Shown here: piece after piece, positions 20,254 to 30,700 of the stretch
Numbering within the stretch: the stretch's first letter is position 1
Layout of the letters: the number at the start of each line of letters is the position of its first letter
Assembly: GCF_009602705.1 (NCBI RefSeq)
Contig: NZ_VSWH01000001.1
Coordinates: forward strand, 1,612,001-1,676,000
Direction of reading: 5' to 3'
DNA: 64,000 nt
Origin: Chryseobacterium vaccae
GTDB lineage: Bacteria > Bacteroidota > Bacteroidia > Flavobacteriales > Weeksellaceae
Made by a program: the position numbers and the translations under genes
Notes under the pieces: generated by a model
What the model saw: the letters and a program-made list of their open reading frames with translations, nothing else
Told to the model about the DNA's origin: nothing
Database searches by the model: none

Positions 20254-21407
20254 AATTTTTTTTAATTTACCTGACGAATTTATTTCAATTCAATAGGTGC
20301 ATCCAAAGTATATATGCGCAAAATTCAGAAATCAGCCTATATCAATTAACAATCCGAATAATCATAACCAACTAATTAACAGCATTTAACAAGATTATTA
20401 TTTAATATTTTTCATTAATATTTGAATTATTTTGCATGGATATAAAATCAGCATAAAATAACATTAAAGTTTCTAAAAAGATATACTTCACCGTACCTCA
20501 AACTGCTTTTTACAATATCGTTTATCATCATTCCTGGCAGGATTATTATTGAAATACAGGTATTTCCCACCGTTAAAATCACTATTCCAGTTCCTCTATT
20601 AGTCTTTCAAAAAAAGAACTTTCATTCCTACGATTACCGTTTTACAAATAAGCATATTTGATTTTCAGGTAATTAAACTAAATGGTATAGTTTGTTTTTA
20701 GTTAAGCTTTACCTCAATTAATTATTCTCGAAATAATTTATACAAACACTCTCAAAAAATATTCGATCTTATTTTATACCGAAGCCCCTTATCATTCGGT
20801 TCTTTTCGAAGATAAAATCAATATTGTGGTGTATTGTAATACCCAAAAAGACAGGCCAGCCTATGAAGCGTTAAAATCGCAACATTTTTGTGCGAACCAA
20901 TACCAATCTGGGGTATTTCATGCATATCTTAGGATACTCTTTACGGAAGACATTTTTGGAGCAAAAAGATTGAATCCTAACGGATACCAAAGCTGATATC
21001 AATGCTGTTAGAAATGCCAGTACATATAGAAACACAAAAATAAAGTTTTTCCAAAGCCTAAGATTGGGTGTTGGATAATCCCGAAAAGATTCCCTATGTT
21101 TCTTTATATAAGACATACTCATTTATATCATATGGAACCTATAAATCAGGAGATTATTTTCAAAACGAATTTAACCAGCTACTACCATTTCTCAGAAAAA
21201 ATATTTTGCAATGAATAAAGTGCACTACTTCTTAGTATTAATAATTAATAATTAATAATTATTAATTGATAGCTAATATTTTCAAAAAAAGTATTAACTA
21301 ATATTTCATAGAATATTAATAACCAATTAATTAAAATAAGCAAAGTGTTAACTGATTATAATACAAGAAATAATATTATATCTGTTTTGTTTAATATAAA
21401 ACACTAT
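20254..21407. other. AT-rich gene-poor region with decayed reading frames
   Basis: No intact gene is supported. On the minus strand 20488-20595 encodes about 35 residues ending a vanished gene (NGGKYLYFNNNPARNDD... then KKQFEVR), preceded by stops. On the plus strand 20706-20996 is an open frame of 96 codons without a start (includes EDKINIVVYCNTQKDRPAYE); the opposite strand at 20871-21122 has a membrane-like frame, and I cannot tell which, if either, was real. At 21236-21275 a run of overlapping TAATTAATAAT heptad repeats precedes the TPR regulator and may be part of its control region. Confidence 0.45.
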
Positions 21408-23162
21408 ATGCATAAAATTTACTTATCTCCGGTTACAATTATTATATCGTTTACAGCATTATTTTACCTGTTCTGCTCCTGTAATACATCCGGACAAGAT
21501 GGCAATGATTATCTTTATAAGTTCAATGATGAGGTTTCTGCTGTTAAAAATCAGCCTGAAAAAGTAAAAGCATTAGAAAAAAGAGAGTTGGAGAAATACA
21601 GAAAAAGCGGTAACCGCCTTTATCTGATCAGCAGTAAATACAGCCATCTTTTTATTAATTTTGGAATTTTTCCTAATGCAGGTGAAATCCCGTACATTTA
21701 TGAACTTATGTGTCTGAATGACGACCAATATGCCTATATAACGATTGTCTGTAACTTTAACCTGGCCTATCAATTTGAAAATATCTCTCCGGAGCAGTCC
21801 ATGCAATTTCTGAATAAAGCTATAGAAGCTGATGAAAAGACAGGCAAAATGTTATTATTACCTCACCTGTACCATCTAAAGGGAAAATTATATTTCAATG
21901 AAAAAAACTATAGTAAAGCTTTGATTTATTTTAATAAGGCTATGGAAGGTTATATCAGAAGAGGAAGAAAAGATGATACTGTGTATGTAGCCTCTATGTA
22001 CAATAACATAAGTATGGTCTATCAAAAGGTGAACAATATAGAATTGGGTATCAAAAATGCACAGAAAGGCATTGATATTTTAAGGAAAAAGAAAAATCTT
22101 AATCAGGAAGAAGAATATTATATTCACTATTTCAGTGGTAATCTTGCTACTTATTTTATAGAGCAACAGGATTATTTAAAGGCAGAAAAATTATTAGCAG
22201 CAGAATTAGAGTTTTGTAAAGATCGAGAAGTTTATTATAAGGATGCTATTGCTTCTTCACGGCGTTTGATTGATATTTATACCATTACCGGAGAAAAACA
22301 GAAGCATAATGCCGTTATTAATTTCCTGATCAATCTGGAACCTAAAATAAAATCCATCCATTATAAAATAGCCACCAATGAGATTCTTCAGAGTTATTAT
22401 CTGAAAATGGATGATCTTCAAAACTTAAAAATGGTTTCAAAAAGGATGGAATCTCTACAGCGTGAGCAGAATTCAATTTCTGAAAAGAAACTGCACAAGG
22501 TTTCTGATGCATTATATCAATATGTATTAAAAAAAATATACGAGGAATATGATCATAAAATGGATGACAACAAAAAGAGAAACTGGTTTCTTCTGGTCCT
22601 TGCATTATTTATCGTTTTATTCTTAATTTGGTTAATCTGGTATACTAAAAAGAAAAATAAAACAGAAAAAGAACTTCTGGAACAACAAAAGCTTCTACTG
22701 GAAGACAATAAAAAATTACTGGAAAAGGATGTACAGCTGCAAAAAGAAAAAAATAAAAATCTCCACTTAAGTCTTAATCTGAAAATTGAAACCGAAAAAG
22801 CTCTTCTTGAGAATCTGAAAAAGATAAGAAGAACAAAAAAAACCGATGTAGAAGAGAGTTTGAAGGAATTACAGTTCAAAATCAACAACCTGATCCAGAT
22901 TGATAATAAAAACTATGATTTTATGAATGAAAGTTCGTTGGAAAACAAGCTCTTTACGGAAAAACTTTCTCATCAATTTCCTTGTCTTACAGAACAGGAA
23001 CTTAATTTATGTGTTTATTTCAAGCTCAATCTTTCATCCAAAGAAGTTTCTTTGCTTGAAGGAATTACTTCGGGAAGTGTAAGGGTATACAAAACCAAAA
23101 TCAAATCAAAAATTGGATTAGGAAAAGAACAAAAATTGGACGATTTTCTCAATACAATCTAA
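21408..23162 (+). CDS. TPR lipoprotein sensor-regulator with TM helix and LuxR-like HTH
   Basis: About 584 residues from the preferred ATG at 21408, which gives a lipoprotein signal (hydrophobic run ending LFCSC); a longer start at 21345 would add 21 residues. The N-terminal two thirds is helical TPR-type solenoid (HLYHLKGKLYFNEKNYSKAL, MYNNISMVYQKVNNIELGI). A transmembrane helix follows (NWFLLVLALFIVLFLIWLIW), then a charged coiled coil, then a C-terminal LuxR/FixJ-type helix-turn-helix (LTEQELNLCVYFKLNLSSKE, SGSVRVYKTKIKSKIG). This architecture fits a membrane-anchored transcription regulator sensing the periplasm. It is a paralogue of the IS-disrupted gene at 32616-35518 and lies upstream of the giant surface protein gene. 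Confidence 0.85.
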   Translation: MHKIYLSPVTIIISFTALFYLFCSCNTSGQDGNDYLYKFNDEVSAVKNQPEKVKALEKRELEKYRKSGNRLYLISSKYSHLFINFGIFPNAGEIPYIYELMCLNDDQYAYITIVCNFNLAYQFENISPEQSMQFLNKAIEADEKTGKMLLLPHLYHLKGKLYFNEKNYSKALIYFNKAMEGYIRRGRKDDTVYVASMYNNISMVYQKVNNIELGIKNAQKGIDILRKKKNLNQEEEYYIHYFSGNLATYFIEQQDYLKAEKLLAAELEFCKDREVYYKDAIASSRRLIDIYTITGEKQKHNAVINFLINLEPKIKSIHYKIATNEILQSYYLKMDDLQNLKMVSKRMESLQREQNSISEKKLHKVSDALYQYVLKKIYEEYDHKMDDNKKRNWFLLVLALFIVLFLIWLIWYTKKKNKTEKELLEQQKLLLEDNKKLLEKDVQLQKEKNKNLHLSLNLKIETEKALLENLKKIRRTKKTDVEESLKELQFKINNLIQIDNKNYDFMNESSLENKLFTEKLSHQFPCLTEQELNLCVYFKLNLSSKEVSLLEGITSGSVRVYKTKIKSKIGLGKEQKLDDFLNTI

Positions 23163-24340
23163 ATTAAAAGCCTGCTACCCTTCTAAAATGTAATCCCCCC
23201 CTCTTCAAGTGGCTGCATTTAATGTTGTATTATTGGCTATTAAGATTCTTTCCAGGTCAGGGAAGGATCTGTTCTTTCATGTTCATAATAATATTTTACT
23301 GCTTTTAAAGCCAAATCGAGAGCTACATTGATGTTTGAAGAAAATGGCCCGAATTGGTCACCTATAACAATATCTTTATAATCTTTGTTATCTTGTTCTT
23401 TTATATTTGTTAAATCAAAAAACTCTCCACTACCACAGTAGGTGATAGAATATACTCATCGTATCCACCACCGATCAATAAATATCCAATGGAACTATCC
23501 ATTAATACTTGTGTAAGCTCTTTTTGATTTAGTTTTAAAATGCGATTTTCAACTTGATATAGCTATTATTTTAAAAATTGCAGCAGTTCTACAACTTAGA
23601 AATAAAATACTGTAAATCAAATATTTAAATAAACAATTTTCATCATTTCCAGATCTGTAAAGCTGCCCCATTGTCATTCAACCAATGAGGAAGAATGTCT
23701 GAGGTTAAATTTCCAGATTATATACATTGAATTTCTATTTTTTATATAGCCAGGCTAATATTTTTTTCCCGGATATGCCCTTTGTAATTCATATATATTA
23801 AGTAATCCCTTTTGCTGCAGTAAATATAACTTTCATCTTCAGACAAAGCCAATAACACTTCTTCTTTTTTGACTTTAATATTGTCTTTTATTCAATCACT
23901 TTTAAACTAATTTAAATACAACTGAATAAGGCAGAACAAAACGCACAGATTCTACATAACTAACTAAAAATCAAACACACTTATTTGTAAAAACGTTTAT
24001 TGGCATCTTGTTATTATTCAAAAATTTACATCTGAAAATTTCGGAAATCGTCCCATATGTTCTTTGCTAAAGAATATGAATTATCTTAATTATGCGCCTG
24101 AGAAATAATATGCTTGATAGCAAATCTGCAGCAAAAAAACGGAACAGAAATATTAAACACCCTGCACTAGCTTCCGTAAAACGTCTATGATTTGAATTTT
24201 TAATACGTTATTCCGGCATAAGTATTTTTACACCTGCTTTTTATGTTCTAAAGTTTCTAAATCATAAAAAATACCCAAAATATTCTCTCAATCAGATTGA
24301 CGATAGCACCATCAGAAATAGATATAAAAATACAGGAAAA
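23163..24340. other. Gene graveyard between regulator and HTH gene
   Basis: Contains several minus-strand decayed frames. One is the Imm1-like pseudogene listed separately. At 23742-23893 about 49 codons end a lost gene (KKEEVLLALSEDESYIYCSK then YLIYMNYKGHIREKNIS). At 23643-23715 about 24 codons read NLTSDILPHWLNDNGAALQI. All lack starts and are preceded by stops. The remaining 24000-24340 is AT-rich and presumably holds the promoter of the HTH gene; I see no clear box. Confidence 0.5.
23240..23562 (-). pseudogene. Frameshifted Imm1-like immunity protein remnant
   Basis: Two overlapping minus-strand frames join into one protein-like sequence. The first reads RILKLNQKELTQVLMDSSIG then YLLIGGGYDEYIL. 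The second, after a shift near 23450, reads ITYCGSGEFFDLTNI, then IGDQFGPFSSNINVALDLAL, then KAVKYYYEHERTDPSLTWKE and a stop. The GGGYDEY segment, the late run of AL-A-KAVKYYY and the terminal TW resemble Imm1-family immunity proteins of polymorphic toxin systems. It lacks a start (in-frame TAG at 23563). No toxin gene remains beside it. Family assignment is from motif memory, hence moderate confidence. Confidence 0.5.
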
Positions 24341-24763
24341 ATGAACTTTAAAAACATTCATATAGGATCCCTGATCAGTCAGAGAGTAGCAGAATGTGGA
24401 ATAGAAATTTCCCGTATCTGTAACTTTATGAAGCTTGAAGAAAAAGAAATAAAAAAAATGTATCAGGAAAAAATCCTTGATACCAAAGTCCTTCTGAAAT
24501 GGAGCAAACTTCTGGAGCATGATTTTTTCAGGATCTACTCCCAGCATCTTATTCTGTATGCTCCTCCCCCACATCCGCAGGTTCTAAAAGTGGAATCACA
24601 GCTGCCGCAATTCCGGAAAAATATATACACCAAAGAGATTATAGATTTCATTCTTGCACAGATTCAATCTGAAGAGATGAGCCGGAATCAGGTCATAGAA
24701 CAATATAAAATACCCAAAACAACACTCTATAAATGGATGGCAAGAAACAAAAAACAGAAGTAA
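24341..24763 (+). CDS. Small double-HTH putative regulator (transposase-like C-terminus)
   Basis: A 140-residue protein with two helix-turn-helix-like parts. Residues 1-75 resemble a Xre-type fold (IGSLISQRVAECGIEISRIC, then KWSKLLEHDFFRIYSQHLIL). Residues 88-136 resemble the HTH of IS3-type OrfA proteins (YTKEIIDFILAQIQS ... QYKIPKTTLYKWMARN). It has no catalytic domain, so it is more likely a DNA-binding regulator than a transposase. The stop lies 33 bases before the giant surface protein gene, which suggests co-transcription. A paralogue lies at 42373-42792, again beside surface-protein genes. Confidence 0.75.
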   Translation: MNFKNIHIGSLISQRVAECGIEISRICNFMKLEEKEIKKMYQEKILDTKVLLKWSKLLEHDFFRIYSQHLILYAPPPHPQVLKVESQLPQFRKNIYTKEIIDFILAQIQSEEMSRNQVIEQYKIPKTTLYKWMARNKKQK

Positions 24764-24796
24764 AAACAATAAAAAAACGATTCTAAAAAACAAATA

Positions 24797-27700
24797 ATGA
24801 AAAAACAAAAACTACTTTTTATCCTGTTGCTCTTTCTGGGTAATGTGATACTTTACGCACAGTGTAGTATCAATGCAGGAGGGAATGCCACGATATGCGG
24901 TACATCCTATACCCTACAGGGAAGTTCATCCGGCAGTACAAACGGGACACCAGTCTGGACACTGGTATCTAAACCTTCCGGAGCACCGGACCCGGTTATA
25001 AGCAACATTAATTCCCTGACCCCCAATGTTACGGGAATGACTTATCCAGGCAATTATGTATTTCAGGTGGCACAGAGCTGTAACCCTTCCGGAACAGTAA
25101 CCTCACAGGTAACCATTACAGCACCTGGAGATACCTCTACCTTTACCGCAGGCCCGGATATTACGGGCATACCTGCAACCACAGGAGTAGCTGCACTCAA
25201 TGCTACCATCCCGGCAGGATATACCGCATCATGGACATATTATAACATTTTCAGTTTTGAATCTAATGGAACTATTGCTACAACTAATGCCACGATGAGC
25301 AACACCACAACAGCAAGTCCTACATTAACGCTTACCAATAAAGCGGATCATACAACAGATCCTGCTTACCGTGCTGTACTGAGGATCACCTCCGTTAATA
25401 ACCCGAGTTGTTGGTATGAGGATGATGCAATCGTTAGGTTCATCCCGAATCCCAATATGACATTTCCTGCCACTTCTAGTCAATGTGTAACACCTGGTAC
25501 TAGCGGTGCTTCATTTTATTATGATGCTAATTCAACTTCACCAAAATTTTCAACATCTACGACTAATTCATCGGGAAATTCTTCTTTCGGGACAACCGTT
25601 ACCATGACTGTGGTAAGCCAGCCGGCTGGGGGGAATATTCAGTATTCCCGTATAGAGAACGGAAGACTTTACTTTTCAGGAATTACGACTACAGGTGCTT
25701 ATACATTCGATCTTACTATTTCGAATACCTTAGGCAGCTATACCAAAAGACTTACTTATAACTTTAATGGTACCCAGCCTGGCTTTTTAGATTTTATAGA
25801 TCCGGCATATCCCAATCAGATGGAGATTTTCAGTAATGTAGGTAGTGCAGGATCATTATATTGTAATATGGTGGGTTCTACAGCACCTATTACTTTTTAC
25901 TTTCAGATTAATTCAGCAGACCCTCCTACTACCATAACTTCAATAGCACCTTCCGGCGTAATCCCTTCAGGAGGAACACTATCTATAGTAGAAACTGGTG
26001 CAGGAACTATGAATAGAAGCGTAACCCTTACACCACCGTCTGGAGGATGGAGGGCAGGAACCTACAGATTTAACATTAATGTTGTTGGTGCTGGAGGTTG
26101 TAGCAGAACACCTTATTATTATGTTCATATATCAGATAATACCCGTCCTGCCGTTAATGTCGACAACATTACGGTATGTTATCCGGGATCTGGGGTGGTA
26201 TCGGCAACAGTACCATTACCTACAAGATATCAGACAACAACAGCAAATCCAAGTTATTTTCAGGATTTTGCAGGAAGATATGATTTCACTCTGGTTTCAG
26301 GTCCTGCAGGGGCAGCTGCTCCTACTTATGAGGCTACTACCGCAAGATCATTTACCAGCGCATCTACACAAATCAACAATCTCAATAAACCAGGAGAATA
26401 TGTTTTCAGAATAAAGGCTGCCGGCAGTAGTGGTTCTCAGGGGTTTATAAATGCAGAATACCTATGTGCAGGAACCTCATCCGAGGATACATTCTCCATA
26501 TTTGTATCTGCGCAGGTAGGTTCTAATGCAGGATCTGCCCAGACTTTGGTTGGAACTACCCAGACTACTTTCAATGGGAACAATCCGGGAGTTGCCACAG
26601 GTGCATGGACATTGTTATCCAAGCCTGCGGGTGCTACCGATCCTGTAATTGTAACACCATCAGCTTACAACACCAATGTTACAGGATTCAATACTCCGGG
26701 GGTATATACCTTCCGATGGACCGTTACCACAGGTACTTGTATAAGTACAAGTGATTTGACGGTTAATGTGGTGGCTCCGTCTCCCGGAGGTATAGCGGCA
26801 GCTGTATGGTACAAGGCAGATGCAGGTGTATATTCTGATGCAGGTACAACCGCAGCAGCAGATAATACTGCTGTTCAGCAATGGAATGATCAGATGGGAA
26901 CAGGCCGTAACCTTTTACAGACTACCGCTGCACAAAAGCCGGCTTTCTCTAACCAAAGCACACTGGCTAACTTCAACCCTACCGTAACTTTTAATGCCGA
27001 TTTTATGGCTGCTGATCCGGGAAGCGGAAATGAAATTATAACCCGTACCCAGGGAAGCATCTATATTGCCGGTAAAATGAATACTGTTGGAGCCTCAAAA
27101 ACCTCTTTTGCAGGTTTTGACCAGACCATGAATTATCCGGGATTGAGTACTTCCAATACTAATCCAAGTGATAAGCTGATGTTTTACAGTGGAGGTACTT
27201 ACAATTCGATATCTACCAATTTGTTTGTTACCCAAAAGCCTTTCGTTGCAGGTTCTTCATGGCTGAACGGAGGTGGTACACCTAATACCAATGTATTAGC
27301 GAAAGTATGGTTAGACGGTAACGAAAATATCTACAACAATACATCCTCGAATGTTAATACCGGTAATGGGTTACGCATTTTCAGGGTAGGTGGTGATACT
27401 GACTGGGGAAGCCTTGACGGGCAGTTGAATGAAACGATTGTATTTGCCAATCCTCTTTCCGCTTCAGAAAAAGCCCGTGTAGATTCTTATTTATCCGTTA
27501 AATGGGGATCAACATTGACAGGAGATTATGTAAGCTCCGATAATACTGTGGTGTGGACTACTTCCCCTATCTATCAGAATAATATTCTGGGTATTGCAAG
27601 GGATAATATTTCTGTTTTATACCAGAAACAATCGCGAAGTGAAAATATCGACCAGAAGCTGATCATAGGCGCAGGAAGTTCATTAGCAAATACCAATGCG

Positions 27701-30700
27701 GCAAACACCAATACCCTTACAGATAGACAATTCCTTCTTGCCGGTGATAACGGACTGGAGCAAAAGCTTAAAATACCTCTGTCTTATACAACTGGTTCCA
27801 ACGGTGTTGCCAACACCCGTTTCGAATCTATCTGGAAAGTACAGAATACCAATTCGGTAGGTACGGTAACGGTTGCATGGCCTAAAGATGTTAGCAATCT
27901 CTACTTGGTACAATCTACCGATGCAGTTTTTGACGGTACCGATACCTTTACCCCAATGGTAACAGAAGTTACCGTAAACGGTGTAGTGTACAATACAACC
28001 AATGTAACTTTAGCAAACGGACAATATTTTACTTTTGCAGGCTTTGTACCGAACTATTGTGTTAACGGCTGTAATCCAAACACCTTTGTAAATAGTTCAG
28101 ACCCTAATACCATAGAATACGACAATATAGTATCTATCTTTCATTCTACGATAGTAAAAGAAGGTGATGGAAGCTTTAAAACATGGGGAGCTATGGCTGC
28201 CCCTAACGGAACTTCACACTTGTTAGTCCCAACACCAATAACCTCCGCAAATGGTTTTAATTATACAGGAACACCGCTGAAAGCAACCGGAGGTATGAAT
28301 GTAGTAGCTGGTTTACCGGAACAACATGCTTTATTAACTACCGATGGGCTATATGTGTGGGGAGCAGCTAATATATTAATAAGTTCTTCCATTAAAAGTA
28401 CCACAGCTTTTGGTAAAATTACAGTTAATGGCAAAGCAGACGGTCTGCCTGCTGGTGTAATGCCTACCGATGTAAAAATGATGTTTGGATCTTACGGAAC
28501 GTTAGCTATTGTAACCTGCAGTGGTGAGGCTTGGGTATTGTCTATGAATGGTGCTAAAAATGGGGATGGTACAGCACAGAATGCAGTCAACAATGTGATC
28601 TGGCACCGTGTAAAAACATCGGCGATCGATAATCTTAACAACGTTGTAGCCATGCGAGGTACAACAAATGCTTTGTTTGCTTTAACTTCCGAAGGAAAAC
28701 TCTATACTTGGGGTACAGGTACGTATATTAATAACGGAGCTGCCGCCAACAGAACATATGCTACGGAAGTATCTGCCCCAGCAGGAATTACTCCTAAGAT
28801 GATTGGGATGACAGGTGGTTCATACTATCTGCTGGCTGACAATGGAAAACTCTATACCATGGGAAATAATGCCTACAAACAATTAGGAGATGGTACCACT
28901 ACAACCAAAACGACTTGGGTACAGCCGCTAAAAGTAACCAATCAGAATGGACAGGGTACGGGGCTATTAGAGAATATTGTATGGATCTCACCTAGCGAAC
29001 ATGCTGAAGATGCTGGTGGTCAACTTAGTGCTATTAATGTATTGACTAATAATAATAAACTATGGGCTTGGGGATCTAATAGTGGTTATATGATCGGAGG
29101 AGCCGTAGAGTCCGCCACCTATGATCCTATCTATATGCCGGGTGTAAGTGCCGCCTCCAATGGAATGAAAGTGACAGATGAAATTATTGCCGTAGAAACA
29201 AGTGGACATACCACTATGAATATTAAAAAGGGTACCGACACGTTTGGTTACGTAGGACACAGAGTCTATGGCAGTATGGGTGATGGCAGTTCTGCTGATC
29301 AAATGATCTCTACCTATAGTTATACTACCGCTATTTTGATGGTATGTGCTGTAAACTCCTCATCCTACTGCTACAAGCCAGGTATTACAGCCGGTACCGC
29401 ATTAGAAACCAAAGCAGGTATCACCTCTCTTGGCAGAGCCGGAGCAGATACAGATAACTGGCCAATGGTAAGAAAAGGAGGATGGATGGCTTTAGAATCT
29501 AAAACCAAAGCTTTTGTACCGAACAGGGTCGCTTTTGATGCATCAGGAAATCCTGTGGGTATTACAGCTGCCAACTTTGTAGAAGGTATGATGGTATATG
29601 ATACTACCAACAAATGCATGAAGATATACACCTTAAAAGAAGGAGGCGCTTCTATGGCCTGGCATTGCATCTCCACACAAGCATGCCCAGATGGTAGTTC
29701 CGGAGGTGGTGGCAGTACGTTATCACTGAATTGCTCATCAGCAGTATTCAGCCCTGCAACAGCTACACAGGGCACGATGTACAATGGTACCCTTACCGTA
29801 CCTTATACAGGTGGAAACGGGAGCAGTTATACAGCACAAAGCTTCACACAAAACGGATTGACATTTACCCGCCCTGCCGGTAATTTTGCTACAGGTAGCG
29901 GAAATATTGTGTACAACGTTACAGGTACTCCGGCAACGGCAGGTTCAATATCTGTAAGTATCAGTATAGGAGGACAAAGCTGTAATGGGCTTAGTCTTAC
30001 TGTAAACCCGTATGTGGGAGGTCCGGGTACATTAGCACTTAGCTGTTCATCAGCTATATTCAGTCCTTCAACGGCTACACAGGGTACAACATACAGTGGT
30101 ACACTTATGGTACCTTACACTGGAGGAAATGGAAGCAGCTATGGAGCACAAAGCTTTATACAAAACGGATTGACCTTTACACTTCCTGCAGGTACTTTTA
30201 CCACAGGCAGCGGAAACATTGTATACAACATTGCAGGTACTCCGGCAACAGCAGGTGTAACTTCTGTAAACATCAGCATAGCAGGACAAAGCTGTAGCGG
30301 GCTTAATCTTAGTGTAACCCCGGCCGGAGGAGGTATTTTACCATCTACCATCACTCTTCTACAGGATAGAAAGTCCTGGATAGCGTCAGTTTACGATACG
30401 GATTATATTCCTTATACAGCACCTACGGCGCCGGCAAGCTACAACCGCCCGGTAGCAGCGGACGGTATTAATGAATCCAAAACAGCAGACTATCAGGGTT
30501 CTATTACGACTACAGGCTTCACGGTGCAAATTCCTGTAGCGAATGTAACAGGCAGCGGAAATATAGCCGCATGGACGACTACAGCAGTAATACCGGCAGC
30601 TTATACAGAAGACGGACAATCCAGAATTTTAGAATTATCCTGGGCTGCACAGTCTTATACCACAGCTACCAAATTTATTACGGCTACCATCAAATCTTTG

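Noticed and set aside
20871..21122. Minus-strand open frame with a hydrophobic stretch
   Set aside because: It overlaps a startless plus-strand remnant, and the membrane-like segment is what AT-rich DNA often encodes by chance.
21408..23162. Quorum-sensing LuxR regulator
   Set aside because: There is no autoinducer-binding domain; the sensor half is a TPR solenoid with a membrane helix.
24341..24763. Transposase gene
   Set aside because: No catalytic DDE residues and no terminal inverted repeats around it; only the HTH resembles transposase OrfA.
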